Source: Glycocaulis albus | GTDB taxonomy: Bacteria > Pseudomonadota > Alphaproteobacteria > Caulobacterales > Maricaulaceae | DNA length: 64,000 nucleotides | Assembly (NCBI RefSeq): GCF_014639075.1 | Contig: NZ_BMFS01000011.1 | Coordinates: 1-64,000, forward strand | Direction of reading: 5' to 3' | Shown here: in pieces, positions 18,209 through 27,441 of the stretch | Layout: the number at the start of each line of letters is the position of its first letter | Position numbering within the stretch: position 1 is the first letter of the stretch | Notes under the pieces: generated by a model | Databases searched by the model: none | Seen by the model: only the letters and a program-made list of their open reading frames with translations | Told to the model about the DNA's origin: nothing | Translations under genes and position numbers: made by a program

Positions 18209-19003
18209 GTGAAACGCGAAAATGACGGGCTTGCACAGGCCTTTGCAGATATCTGCCTGAAAGCGGCCATAGAGGTCATGGATGTCTATGACAGCGGCTT
18301 TTGCGTTCAGTCCAAGGATGATCGCTCGCCCGTAACCGAGGCCGACACGCGCGCAGAAACCGTCATACTCGAAGCGCTCCAGCACACACTTCCCGGCGTG
18401 CCGGTGCTTGCCGAAGAAAGCTTTGCGGCGGGCGTGCGGCCCGACATCAATGGCGACTTTCTTCTGGTTGACCCTGTTGATGGCACCAAGGAGTTCATCA
18501 ACCGCAATGGCGAGTTCACGATCAATATCGCCCTCATCTCCGGGCGGGTGCCGGTAGCGGGCTGCGTGTATGCGCCCGCGCTGAACCGCATCTTCATCGG
18601 CGGACGGTCTGGACTGACAGGCACCGCCGCGCCCGGCAGCCGGCTCGATAAAAGCGCGCTGTCGCCGATGATGGCCCGCGCCATGCCGCAATCGGGCCGC
18701 GTCGCGGTGATGAGCCGCTCGCACGCCGATGACAAGACCCGTGCTTTTGCCGCTGCTGAAGGGGTGAGCGAAACCGTCAGCGCAGGCTCATCGCTGAAAT
18801 TCTGCCTCGTCGCGGAGGGCAGCGCCGACCTCTATCCGCGCTTTGGACCCACCATGGAATGGGATACGGCGGCCGGTCATGCCGTCGTTCTGGCGGCAGG
18901 TGGCGACGTCACCTGCCCGGACGGATCACCCTTCCTCTATGGCAAGACAGAGACCGGCTATCTCAATGGCGCGTTTGTCGTGCGCGGGCGTCAACCGGCC
19001 TGA
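18209..19003 (+). CDS. cysQ: 3'(2'),5'-bisphosphate nucleotidase
   Basis: Removes a phosphate from PAP/PAPS, recycling a by-product of sulfate assimilation. The 264-residue protein has the inositol-monophosphatase fold with metal motif I VDPVDGTKEFI, preceded by the Glu in LAEESF, and motif II WDTAAGHAVVLAAGG. Start GTG 18209 lies behind a GGGGTTGGGG stretch. Transcribed alone, divergent from zauP across 144 bases; its 3' end overlaps the opposing glycosyltransferase gene by 41 bases. A second IMPase-like gene lies at 32453. Confidence 0.92.
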   Translation: MKRENDGLAQAFADICLKAAIEVMDVYDSGFCVQSKDDRSPVTEADTRAETVILEALQHTLPGVPVLAEESFAAGVRPDINGDFLLVDPVDGTKEFINRNGEFTINIALISGRVPVAGCVYAPALNRIFIGGRSGLTGTAAPGSRLDKSALSPMMARAMPQSGRVAVMSRSHADDKTRAFAAAEGVSETVSAGSSLKFCLVAEGSADLYPRFGPTMEWDTAAGHAVVLAAGGDVTCPDGSPFLYGKTETGYLNGAFVVRGRQPA

Positions 19004-19967
19004 CCAGAGGCCGCCGGGTCAGAAGGTCAAGCGGGCTATAGGCCATCATGCGGGCAAAATCGGCTGCCGTGACCTTTCGGGCAGACTGGACCTCCCGCCG
19101 CTTGGCCCATAGGCCCGGCAGGCCCTTGAACGCATCTTTCAGCGCGCTGCCGAACAAGGTGAAATGCCCGAACCGGGCAGCCGACGCCCATAGCGCCAGC
19201 GTCATCGCCGCGTGCAGCGGCGCGGTCAGCACCAGCAGCGGGAAGGGCATGATTTTCAGCCAGGTCCACAACCGGTTGCGCGTGCCATGATACGTCGCAA
19301 ACACCGAGCGCCGCCCGCTGGACCCGTAGCCGACATGATCGACTATCGCCGCCTGCACATGGATGGCGGTGTGTCCGGCAAGGCGCGCACGCGCGCCCAG
19401 GTCCACGTCCTCCACATAGCAGAAATAGTCCTCATCAAACCCGCTAAGGTCCTCGAACACATCGCGGCGGATCATCATGGCGGCAGCACACGGCGCGAAT
19501 ATCTCGCCATCGGCCGGGGAGGCCATCTCGCGGCCATAGGCTCCGCGATAGGGGATGCCGGCAATGTGCCAGACATCGCCCGCACCATCGAGCACGCTGT
19601 CATGCCCTGCTGCGCGCTGGGTGGAGCCAAACAGGCTGGCGTGACGATAACGTTCCGCCGCCGCCATCAGCTGTTCCAGCCAGTCCGGCGCGGGGAAGGC
19701 ATCGGGATTGAGCAGGACCAGCCAGCGCGTATCGGCCATCGCCGCAAGCCGGTTATTGCCGCCCGCAAAGCCCAGATTGGTGTCGGACGTGACCAGCTCG
19801 ATCCCGTCCGGCACGTCGCCCGGCGTCAGCTTGTGTGTCGGCGAGCCGTTTTCCAGCACAAGAATACGCGCCGGCCGCACGGTTTGAATGGCAAGGGCGG
19901 CTTTGAGCCTTTCCCAGTGCTGCGCGCTCTCATAGGCAACGATCAGGACCGTGACGTCCGCAACCAT
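18963..19967 (-). CDS. Glycosyltransferase family 2 (rhamnosyltransferase-like)
   Basis: About 334 residues. The GT-A core begins VTVLIVAYES, with donor-binding Asp residues in VLLNPDAFPAPDW and the acceptor/catalytic region FDEDYFCYVEDVDLGARARL, typical of rhamnosyltransferase-type GT2 proteins. A hydrophobic segment near residues 245-275 may bind the inner membrane. ATG 19967 is preferred over GTG 19982. Substrate unknown. It ends inside cysQ on the other strand, a 41-base antisense overlap. Confidence 0.88.
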   Translation of the reverse strand: MVADVTVLIVAYESAQHWERLKAALAIQTVRPARILVLENGSPTHKLTPGDVPDGIELVTSDTNLGFAGGNNRLAAMADTRWLVLLNPDAFPAPDWLEQLMAAAERYRHASLFGSTQRAAGHDSVLDGAGDVWHIAGIPYRGAYGREMASPADGEIFAPCAAAMMIRRDVFEDLSGFDEDYFCYVEDVDLGARARLAGHTAIHVQAAIVDHVGYGSSGRRSVFATYHGTRNRLWTWLKIMPFPLLVLTAPLHAAMTLALWASAARFGHFTLFGSALKDAFKGLPGLWAKRREVQSARKVTAADFARMMAYSPLDLLTRRPLVRPVDARARQTRH

Positions 19968-19987
19968 CCCGCTCGCCACCACTACCG

Positions 19988-21220
19988 CTAGCCCGCCGCC
20001 GGGCCGGGAAGCAGGCGCGCGCGTATCGTGCCGTCCAGCGCCCGTATCCGGTCCAGAAAATCTGCCGGCAGGTCGCCTTCAAGGTCCGCAAGCGCATAGC
20101 CGATCTCGGCATCGGTCTGAAGGAACTGGGCGGCCACATTCGCGCCCGCCTTTTCGGCTGCATCATTGAGACGGCGCAGGAAACCCGGCGCATTGATATG
20201 CGGCACGGCCACACGGGTGCGGCCCGGCTTGATCGGCCCCGGCTCGACCTGCGGGAAATTCACCGCATGGCCGGTAGAGCCCAGATAGAGATATTTCGCG
20301 AGCTTGATGGCGCTGTCCTGCCCGATAGCGGCCTGCGCCTCCAGCGTGGAACCACCGATATGCGGTGTCAGGATGACGTTTTTGAACCGCTGCAAGGGCG
20401 ATTCAAAACGGTCCCCCTTGGCACTGGGCTCCACCGGGAAAACGTCAACCGCCGCGCCCGCTATATGCCCGCTCTCAAGCGCGGCGGCGAGCGCATCGAT
20501 ATCCACCAGATCGCCGCGCGCCTGGTTGATCAGGAAGCTGCCCGGCTTCATGGCACGGATACGCTGCGCATTCATCAGATTGCGGGTCTGCGGGCTGGAC
20601 GGCACATGCAGCGTGACCACATCACACTCGGCCAGCAGCGCCTCCAGGCTCTCCATCGGCCGGGCATTGCCGTGCGCCAGCTTCGGCTCCACGTCGTAGA
20701 AATAGACATGCATGCCCAGCGCCGAGGCCAGAACTGACAACTGGGTGCCGATATTGCCGTAACCGACAATACCGAGCTTCTTCTTGCGCACCTCGTTGGA
20801 ACCTTCCGCCGTTTTCAGCCAGCCGCCCTCATGGATGGAAAACATTTTTTCCGGTACGCGGCGCATCAGCATGATGATGGAGGCGAGCGTCAGCTCGGCT
20901 ACCGAACGCGTATTGGCAAAGGGCGCATTGAAGACCGGAATGCCGCGGCGGGCAGCCTCTGCGAGGTCCACCTGGTTGGTCCCGATGCAGAAGCACCCCA
21001 CAGCCTGAAGGTCCGGCGCCGCGTCGAGAATGCCCGCATCGATATGCGTACGCGAACGGATGCCGAGCACCGAATGGCCTTTCAGCGCATCCTTGAGATC
21101 GGCAGGCGCCGGCGAACCGGTCATGCGGGTGATGTCCACCGGGCCATGACCGGTCAGCGCGCTGTCGGCATCAGGGTGGACATTTTCGACGAGAAGGGCA
21201 CGGAAAGGATGGGTGCTCAC
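19988..21220 (-). CDS. serA: D-3-phosphoglycerate dehydrogenase
   Basis: First enzyme of serine synthesis, oxidising 3-phosphoglycerate with NAD. The 410-residue form (E. coli type) has the substrate loop GIRSRTHID, the Rossmann motif GYGNIGTQLSVLASALG, the catalytic Arg in NQARGDLVD, His in LTPHIGGSTLEAQ and a C-terminal ACT domain (about 335-410) that senses serine. GTG 21220 is chosen because it gives the normal length; the frame reaches 21298 but the extra residues look unlike the family. No strong ribosome-binding site is visible before the GTG. Confidence 0.93.
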   Translation of the reverse strand: MSTHPFRALLVENVHPDADSALTGHGPVDITRMTGSPAPADLKDALKGHSVLGIRSRTHIDAGILDAAPDLQAVGCFCIGTNQVDLAEAARRGIPVFNAPFANTRSVAELTLASIIMLMRRVPEKMFSIHEGGWLKTAEGSNEVRKKKLGIVGYGNIGTQLSVLASALGMHVYFYDVEPKLAHGNARPMESLEALLAECDVVTLHVPSSPQTRNLMNAQRIRAMKPGSFLINQARGDLVDIDALAAALESGHIAGAAVDVFPVEPSAKGDRFESPLQRFKNVILTPHIGGSTLEAQAAIGQDSAIKLAKYLYLGSTGHAVNFPQVEPGPIKPGRTRVAVPHINAPGFLRRLNDAAEKAGANVAAQFLQTDAEIGYALADLEGDLPADFLDRIRALDGTIRARLLPGPAAG

Positions 21221-21309
21221 GGGAGGAACGGGCCTTCGAACTGAAGTTGCTGCACTGCGGCACGAAGCATGCGCCTGCTGCGCGCCCACTTGCAACACCC
21301 TTCGTGGAA

Positions 21310-22137
21310 TTAAGCCGTCAATCCGGGGATACGAACCGTCACCGGCCTGCCGTCCACCGTCACCGGCCCGTCTGCCGCCTCCAGCCGGTCCACCCGGACC
21401 AGCGCCAGCGCGAAGCCCGGCCCGCCGGACAATACCTCACCCAGCGGCGTATCGCCCGCCGACACGCCAAGGCCGCTGCCGAACGCGCCGTCGCCGGTCA
21501 GATAGACCGTGCGTTTCCTGACGCCGCCCTTGCGGTGCATGCGGCTCGCCACCTCCTGCCCGACAAAGCAGCCTTTGCGGTAATCGATCATGTGCAGAAG
21601 ATCGTGATTGGCATCGGTGGAGAACACCTCCGCCGGACCATAATCCAGCGGCATTTCGGTAATGAAGGCTGCCGCCTTCGCCGCCAGATAATCCTTCACG
21701 TCATCGCTGACATCGGCGCTGGCAGGCATGATTGCGCGAATGCCCAGCCCCGGCCCGCGCGGATCGGGCGCCGCAGCAAGCGCGGCCGCCTCCAGCGCTG
21801 CAACGCCGTCACCGCGTGCAGCAGCCACGGCGAGATCATCGCGCAGGGCCAGCGCGGCCTTTGCCCGCAACCGGTAGAGCGTGAAGCGCTTCAAGAGGCT
21901 TTCCGCCTCGCTTTGCGGCACATCGACAAACAGCCCGCCCTCGCCGTCATCGATGAAGATGAGATCGGCCAGCACCTTGCCTTGCGGGGTCAGCAATGCA
22001 GACGCGGCGGCCCTGCCGGGCACAACACCCTGCGGACCGTTTGTGACGACACGCTGCAGGAAATCGCGCGCATCCGCACCCGTAATATGGATCACGGCAC
22101 GGTGGGCAAGGCGGGTGAGGAAAGAGGCGTCTGACAT
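21310..22137 (-). CDS. ygfZ: YgfZ/GcvT-like folate-binding protein
   Basis: A 275-residue member of the COG0354 family, which uses tetrahydrofolate and helps iron-sulfur cluster assembly or repair, including for tRNA-modifying enzymes such as MiaB. The diagnostic motif KGCFVGQEVASRMHRKG, with the reactive Cys, lies near residue 190; the N-terminal half has the GcvT fold. The start at 22137 is an ATG. It is 90 bases upstream of serA on the same strand. Confidence 0.92.
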   Translation of the reverse strand: MSDASFLTRLAHRAVIHITGADARDFLQRVVTNGPQGVVPGRAAASALLTPQGKVLADLIFIDDGEGGLFVDVPQSEAESLLKRFTLYRLRAKAALALRDDLAVAAARGDGVAALEAAALAAAPDPRGPGLGIRAIMPASADVSDDVKDYLAAKAAAFITEMPLDYGPAEVFSTDANHDLLHMIDYRKGCFVGQEVASRMHRKGGVRKRTVYLTGDGAFGSGLGVSAGDTPLGEVLSGGPGFALALVRVDRLEAADGPVTVDGRPVTVRIPGLTA

Positions 22138-22248
22138 GGCTTGGATGTAACCCTGCCGCGCTAAAGCGCAAGGGCGTCACTGGCCTGTCATTTGTGCCCC
22201 GCCCGGTTATCGGTAATCATCCTGCTCCGGCATTGGAGGGAGGGGGCA

Positions 22249-22989
22249 ATGTTTGGACGGGGCAAGAACCGCCTGCGCGGAGCGAAGGCCAGTTTTCAGG
22301 ATGTATTGACAGCACTGCCATACCGGCAGCCGGTCCGGTTTGACCCCGGCCAGCCAGACATTCTCACGCACCAGCTCAAGCATGGCGACTATCTGGCAGG
22401 CGTCGGCACAGACAGCCTCGGCTCAGCCATCGCCATCATGAAGAAGTTCCGCGACTGGGCGAGCGTGCGCGCCAGCACCACCCTGCTTCGCAAGATCGAG
22501 GCGGTCTGTCCCGACATTCTGTTCGACCTCGAACAGAAGCTCTCTTTCACCAGCAATCTGGTGGAATATTCGCTCAGCTTCATGGATTGGGCACAAAAGG
22601 CCTTGCAGGCTGTCGAGGATGCGCAGGCCGCAGGCGACAATGAACGCACCGCCAAAGCGGTAGTGACCCTGATTTCCGGCTTCGCCAGCTATATCAGCCA
22701 GGTTGGCAGCTATTTTCATGATTTCCAGAGCTATTTCGGCAAGGGTATTTATGACCGCTACCGGGAGAATCTGAACACGCTGTCCAATGATGACCGGCGG
22801 GCCATCCACGCCTTCTACGCGCATTTCGAGGTCGCTGTTGCCAGCATGGCGCGCATCTACCAGCAGGAAATTCCCGCCATCGGCCGCACCGGCGAGATAC
22901 CGGCACCCTTTGTGATCAAATGGGCCGTGTCGCTCGTCGGTTCGATCCAGAAGCTCTACACCAGCGCGCTCGACCTGCTGCAGCGCTAA
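22249..22989 (+). CDS. Uncharacterised helical protein
   Basis: 246 residues, no recognised family. The start ATG 22249 follows a GGAGGGAGGGGG tract. After a basic N-terminus (GRGKNRLRGAK) the protein appears all-helical, with aromatic-rich amphipathic stretches (YISQVGSYFHDFQSYFGKGIYDRYREN) and no membrane segment or signal peptide. It looks like a soluble scaffolding or adaptor protein, but that is only an impression. It precedes the GT9 gene by 56 bases and is divergent from ygfZ. Confidence 0.7.
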   Translation: MFGRGKNRLRGAKASFQDVLTALPYRQPVRFDPGQPDILTHQLKHGDYLAGVGTDSLGSAIAIMKKFRDWASVRASTTLLRKIEAVCPDILFDLEQKLSFTSNLVEYSLSFMDWAQKALQAVEDAQAAGDNERTAKAVVTLISGFASYISQVGSYFHDFQSYFGKGIYDRYRENLNTLSNDDRRAIHAFYAHFEVAVASMARIYQQEIPAIGRTGEIPAPFVIKWAVSLVGSIQKLYTSALDLLQR

Positions 22990-23045
22990 GCCGACGCGGC
23001 GGCTTGATCTGGCGGGCAGGCCCGCTCTGCGCTAAGCCACGCGCC

Positions 23046-24005
23046 ATGACGCGAATCCTGTTCATCACCGCAACGCGCATTGGCGACGCGATCCTCTCCA
23101 GCGGACTGCTGGACCATGTGCTCGGCTCTTACCCCGATCCGCGTGTGACGATTGCCTGCGGGCCGCTGGCTGCGCCACTTTTCCGCGCCGTGCCGGGGCT
23201 GGAACGCGTGATCGTGATGACCAAGCAGAAGGGCGGCGGCCACTGGTTTGATCTGTGGCGCAACACTGTCACGCATCGCTGGGACATGGTGATCGATCTG
23301 CGCGAAAGCGCGACGAGCTGGTTCCTGCTGGCAGGCAGGCGGCATGTGAAACGCAACTGGCCGGGCGATGGCACACCGGTGCACCGCGTAGAGGAAGCCG
23401 CCGCCTTTCTCGGCATAACGCCCCCGCCCTCACCTGTTCTGTGGCTGGATGATCTGGCGCGCGCGCGTGCTCGCGCACTGATGCCCGATGCGCCGGTTCT
23501 GGCGCTCGCCCCGGCGGCGGCTGCCCGTTTCAAGGAATGGGCGCCGGAGCGGTTTGCTGCGCTGGCTCTGGCCCTGACCGGGACGGGGGGCGCACTGGCC
23601 GGAGCGCATGTGGCGATTTTCGGCGGGCCGGGCGATGAAGCCACCGCGCGCGCCGTCACGGCCCGGCTGGACCGCGGGCGGACGCATGATTTCACCGGCC
23701 AGCTGGACCTGCTTGAAACCGGCGCCTGCCTGTCGCGCGCGGCCCTGTTCGTCGGCAATGATAGCGGGCTGATGCATATGGCGGCGGCCGCAGGAGCCCC
23801 CACGCTAGGTCTTTTTGGCCCTACCGATGAACGCGTTTATGGTCCGTGGGGCCGGCGCACGGCCTCGGTGAGGGCCGGGGAACAGGTCGATGAGCGCACG
23901 CGCGACAAGGTGAAGAGTTCGCGCACCAGCCTGCTGGCCGATCTGGAGCTTGCACCCGTTCTGGCAGCGGCAGACAATCTGATCAAAGCGGAGACAACGC
24001 CATGA
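23046..24005 (+). CDS. Glycosyltransferase family 9 (ADP-heptose:LPS heptosyltransferase-like)
   Basis: A 319-residue GT-B enzyme. N-terminal RILFITATRIGDAILSSGLL and the C-terminal nucleotide-binding motif FVGNDSGLMHMAAAAGAPTLGLFGP with TDERVYGPWG are diagnostic of GT9. These enzymes add heptose (or another sugar) to the LPS inner core at the inner face of the cytoplasmic membrane. The residues before MTRILF are noncanonical, so ATG 23046 is chosen. Its stop overlaps the pyrC start by four bases. Confidence 0.9.
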   Translation: MTRILFITATRIGDAILSSGLLDHVLGSYPDPRVTIACGPLAAPLFRAVPGLERVIVMTKQKGGGHWFDLWRNTVTHRWDMVIDLRESATSWFLLAGRRHVKRNWPGDGTPVHRVEEAAAFLGITPPPSPVLWLDDLARARARALMPDAPVLALAPAAAARFKEWAPERFAALALALTGTGGALAGAHVAIFGGPGDEATARAVTARLDRGRTHDFTGQLDLLETGACLSRAALFVGNDSGLMHMAAAAGAPTLGLFGPTDERVYGPWGRRTASVRAGEQVDERTRDKVKSSRTSLLADLELAPVLAAADNLIKAETTP

Positions 24006-25339
24006 GCGAAACATTCGACACCCTCATAAAGGGCGGCACGATTGTCAGCCATTCCGGGCGGATCAAGGCCGATGTCGGCATACGCAATGGCCGCTTTGCC
24101 GCCATGGGCGATCTCTCCGCCGCCAGCGCAGGCGAGGTGATCGATGCCAAGGGCCTGCATGTCCTGCCGGGCGTGATCGACACCCAGGTGCATTTCCGCG
24201 AACCGGGCCTTGAGTGGAAAGAGGATCTGGAGACCGGCAGCCGGGCGGCGGCGCTGGGCGGTGTGGTGTGCGTCTTTGAAATGCCCAATACCAATCCGGC
24301 GACCACCACGCCGGAGCTGATGGCCGACAAGGTGAAGCGCGGCCATCACCGCATGCACACCGATTTTGCCTTCTATGCCGGGGCCACCAAGGAAAACGTC
24401 CACCTCCTGCGGGAGATGGAGCTGATGGCCGGATGCTGCGGCGTGAAAGTCTTCATGGGCGCGTCAACCGGCGATCTGCTGGTCGATACCGATGAGGGCG
24501 TGGCCGCAGTGCTGAACGTGATTGAGCGGCGCGCCGCCTTCCATTCAGAAGACGAGTTCCGCCTGGCGGACCGGCGCGCGCTTGCGCGTCATGGCGACTG
24601 GACGAGCCATGTGGAGGTGCGTGACGACATCGCCGCCATGCAGAGCACGCAGCGCCTGGTCCGCCTTGCCCGCGCGGCGGGCAAGCGCATCCATGTGCTC
24701 CACATCTCGACCGCTGACGAGATCGACTATCTCCAGCACCACAAGGATATTGCCAGCGTGGAGGTGACGCCCCAGCACCTGACCCTGGCTGCGCCGGAAT
24801 GCTATGAGCGCCTCGGCGCCTACGCCCAGATGAACCCGCCCATCCGCAATGCGAAACATCGCGAAGGCCTGTGGCGCGGCGTCGATCAGGGCATTGCCGA
24901 TATTCTGGGCTCCGACCATGCGCCCCATACGGTGGAAGAAAAATCCAAGCCCTACCCGGCCTCGCCGTCGGGCATGCCGGGCGTGCAGACGCTGGTGCCC
25001 CTCATGCTCGATCACGTAAACAAGGGAAAGCTGACGCTGGAGCGCTTTGTCGACCTGACCAGCCACGGGCCGCAGCGCGTGTTCGGGCTCGCCAACAAGG
25101 GCCGCATCGCGGCCGGCTATGACGCCGATCTGACGCTGGTCGATCTGCACGCAGTGCGCGAGATCAAGGAAAACTGGCTCGCCTCGCGCTGTGGCTGGTC
25201 ACCCTTTGCCGGCGATACCGTAACCGGCTGGCCGATGGCCACCATCGTGCGCGGCAAGGTCGTGATGCGCGATGACGAGCTGGTCACGCCCTCGGTTGGC
25301 GAAGCAGCACGCTTTGTGGAGACGCTGGGGGCGGTTTAG
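24002..25339 (+). CDS. pyrC: Dihydroorotase-type cyclic amidohydrolase
   Basis: A 445-residue zinc TIM-barrel enzyme. HxH motif in VIDTQVHFREPG, the asparagine in EMPNTNPATTT, a Lys in GVKVFMGAS, metal histidines in VLHISTADE and the catalytic Asp in GSDHAPHTVEEKS are all visible, as in class I dihydroorotases, which close the pyrimidine ring. It resembles the stand-alone alphaproteobacterial form; related allantoinases or hydantoinases remain possible. It overlaps the GT9 gene by four bases. Confidence 0.88.
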   Translation: MSETFDTLIKGGTIVSHSGRIKADVGIRNGRFAAMGDLSAASAGEVIDAKGLHVLPGVIDTQVHFREPGLEWKEDLETGSRAAALGGVVCVFEMPNTNPATTTPELMADKVKRGHHRMHTDFAFYAGATKENVHLLREMELMAGCCGVKVFMGASTGDLLVDTDEGVAAVLNVIERRAAFHSEDEFRLADRRALARHGDWTSHVEVRDDIAAMQSTQRLVRLARAAGKRIHVLHISTADEIDYLQHHKDIASVEVTPQHLTLAAPECYERLGAYAQMNPPIRNAKHREGLWRGVDQGIADILGSDHAPHTVEEKSKPYPASPSGMPGVQTLVPLMLDHVNKGKLTLERFVDLTSHGPQRVFGLANKGRIAAGYDADLTLVDLHAVREIKENWLASRCGWSPFAGDTVTGWPMATIVRGKVVMRDDELVTPSVGEAARFVETLGAV

Positions 25340-25343
25340 GGAT

Positions 25344-25545
25344 TTCCCCTCGCCCTTAGAGACGCGCTTACGCGCTCCTCAGGGTAAGGGGAATGTGCTG
25401 TGGCCCTCAACCGGGTTCCCGGGCTTGACCCGGGATCCATACTTTCAACCGTTACAGGCTACCATGGATCCCGGCTCGGAGGCCGGGACCCCGGCGGAAA
25501 AGCCTATTGGCTCTGGGTCCCCCGCATGCGCGGGTGATGACAAGG
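25344..25545. repeat. Intergenic palindromic repeats (three hairpins)
   Basis: The 222-bp gap between convergent pyrC and ridA holds no gene but several palindromes. TTCCCCT...AGGGGAA at 25344-25393 forms a long imperfect hairpin. CCCGGG-CTTGA-CCCGGG at 25418-25434 is perfect, followed by GATCCAT and its inverted copy ATGGATC at 25464-25470 and then another CCGG-type hairpin. The paired-hairpin pattern with GGGATCC recurs at 53640, 59030 and 63455. Confidence 0.7.
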
Positions 25546-25561
25546 ATAGAGGCCCACAGCG

Positions 25562-26023
25562 TCAAACCAGCTCAATCACCGCATCGACCTCGACCGCCGC
25601 GCCGAGCGGCAGGACTGGACAGGCGACGGCGGAGCGGGCGTGACGGCCCGCATCGCCGAACACCTCCACCATCAGGTCTGAACAGCCATTGATGACTTTG
25701 GGAATGTCGGTGAAGGCGGGGTCTGCGGCGACGAAACCGCCAAGGCGCACCACGCGCTTTACCCGGTCCAGATCACCCTCACAGGCAGCGGCAAACTGGG
25801 CGACGAGGTTGAGCCCGCACAGGCGTGCAGCGGCCTGCCCTGCCGCCACGTCCATATCCTTGCCGAGCGTGCCCTTCACCAGCCCGTCCGGCCCGATGGA
25901 GACCTGCCCGGACACGAACACCAGATCGCCCGAGCGCACGAAAGGCACGTAATTGGCCACCGGCGCGACGGCCTGCGGCAGGGTGATGCCGAGCTCTGCA
26001 AGGCGTTTGGCGATCTGGGACAT
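25562..26023 (-). CDS. RidA family protein (reactive intermediate/imine deaminase)
   Basis: 153 residues, YjgF/YER057c/UK114 fold. The family hydrolyses reactive enamine/imine intermediates from PLP enzymes. FVSGQVSIGPDG and the C-terminal ARSAVACPVLPLGAAVEVDA, which includes the active-site Arg, are clear; the length and the N-terminus IAKRLAELGITLP mark the subgroup often found with thiolases and amino-acid enzymes. ATG 26023 has GGAG eight bases upstream; a longer frame is not supported. Confidence 0.9.
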   Translation of the reverse strand: MSQIAKRLAELGITLPQAVAPVANYVPFVRSGDLVFVSGQVSIGPDGLVKGTLGKDMDVAAGQAAARLCGLNLVAQFAAACEGDLDRVKRVVRLGGFVAADPAFTDIPKVINGCSDLMVEVFGDAGRHARSAVACPVLPLGAAVEVDAVIELV

Positions 26024-26092
26024 GGGGAGCTCCTTCATTTTCCCTCGTGCTTCGAGCACCACGTGGCCGAAGCATGAGGAGAAAACCAATCA

Positions 26093-26143
26093 GGCCCTCA
26101 TCCTGAGGGGCTTCGCAAGAAGCCGTCTCGAAGGACGAGGGCC
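26093..26143. repeat. REP-like hairpin with GCAA tetraloop
   Basis: GGCCCTCATCCT (26093-26104) pairs with AGGACGAGGGCC (26132-26143) with one mismatch, enclosing a second perfect stem GGCTTC-GCAA-GAAGCC (GNRA tetraloop). Such CCTCATCCTGAGG elements are dispersed in alphaproteobacterial genomes. It lies between the thiolase stop and the ridA start, both on the minus strand. Confidence 0.75.
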
Positions 26144-26151
26144 TGAATTCG

Positions 26152-27336
26152 TTAAAACCGCTCCACGGCCATCGCCGTGGCTTCGCCGCCACCGATGCAG
26201 AGCGATGCGACGCCGCGCTTCTGATCGTGCTTTCCCAGCGCCGAGAGCAGCGTGACGAGGATGCGTGCGCCGGATGCCCCAATCGGGTGGCCGAGCGCGC
26301 ATGCGCCGCCATGCACGTTGATGACATCGTGTGAGAGGCTCAAGTCCTTCATCGCGATCATCGGCACGCTGGCAAACGCCTCATTGATCTCGAACAGGTC
26401 CACATCCTTGGTGGACCAGCCCGCACGCTCCATCACCTTGCGCATGGCCGGCACCGGCGCGGTCATGAAATAGGCCGGCTCATGCGCGTGGGCCGCTGTG
26501 GCCACGATTTTCGCAATCGGCTTGAGGCCCCGGCGTTCAGCTTCAGACAGGCGCATCATCACCAGCGCGGCCGCGCCATCGGAGATGGCCGAGGCGTTGG
26601 CCGCTGTCACCGTGCCGTCCTTGGTGAAGGCCGCGCGCAGCTCCGGGATTTTCTCAGGGCGTGCCTTGCCGGGCAGCTCGTCATGCTCGACCGTCACATC
26701 GCCCTTGCGGGTGGAGATGGTGACGGGGGCAATCTCGCGCTTGAAAGCGCCTTCCTCGGTCGCCTTCTTGGCGCGCGAGAGCGTCTCGATGGCGTAGGCG
26801 TCCTGGTCTTCGCGGGTGAACTGGTATTCCTGGGCCACCATATCGGCATAGACGCCCATCGCCTTGTGCTCATAGGCATCTTCGAGGCCATCGAGCGCCA
26901 TATGGTCTTTCAGCGTGTCATGGCCGTATTTGAAGCCACCGCGATGGGTGGGCAGAAGGTGCGGCGCGTTGGTCATGGACTCCATGCCGCCCGCCACGAT
27001 TACATCGGCTTCGCCCGACGCGATCATCGCGCGGCCATAGATCGCCGCCTGCATGCCCGAACCGCACACCTTGTTAAGCGTGGTCGCCTGCGCGGATTTC
27101 GGCAGGCCCGCCTTGATGGCGGCCTGGCGGGCCGGGGCCTGGCCCTGACCGGCGCTCAGCACATTGCCCATGAAGACCATGTTCACGTCGTCGCCGGCCA
27201 CGCCGGCTTCGGCCAGAGCCGCCTTGATGGCGATGGAGCCAAGCTCGGGCGCGGCAACCGCCGCCAGATCGCCCAGAAGCCCGCCCATTGGGGTGCGCGC
27301 CATGCCCACAATGACGATGGGATCGTCTGCGCTCAT
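26152..27336 (-). CDS. Acetyl-CoA C-acyltransferase (thiolase)
   Basis: A 394-residue thiolase II-type enzyme. Active-site Cys in NKVCGSGMQA, the His in GGACALGHPIGASGARI and the second Cys in SLCIGGGEATA are present, with the MARTPMGG start region. It condenses two acetyl-CoA units or carries out the last step of beta-oxidation; its length and motifs fit acetyl-CoA acetyltransferase. ATG 27336 follows AGGAGA. No PHA synthase or beta-oxidation partner is seen adjacent. Confidence 0.92.
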   Translation of the reverse strand: MSADDPIVIVGMARTPMGGLLGDLAAVAAPELGSIAIKAALAEAGVAGDDVNMVFMGNVLSAGQGQAPARQAAIKAGLPKSAQATTLNKVCGSGMQAAIYGRAMIASGEADVIVAGGMESMTNAPHLLPTHRGGFKYGHDTLKDHMALDGLEDAYEHKAMGVYADMVAQEYQFTREDQDAYAIETLSRAKKATEEGAFKREIAPVTISTRKGDVTVEHDELPGKARPEKIPELRAAFTKDGTVTAANASAISDGAAALVMMRLSEAERRGLKPIAKIVATAAHAHEPAYFMTAPVPAMRKVMERAGWSTKDVDLFEINEAFASVPMIAMKDLSLSHDVINVHGGACALGHPIGASGARILVTLLSALGKHDQKRGVASLCIGGGEATAMAVERF

Positions 27337-27441
27337 GATTGTCTCTCCTGTGTCAGGATGAAAGGGGTATGCGTTTTGAAAACTGGCGCGCATGTGAAGG
27401 CCCCGCGCCGCGCCGCGTCAAGGCTTTTCGCAGGTGCAATG

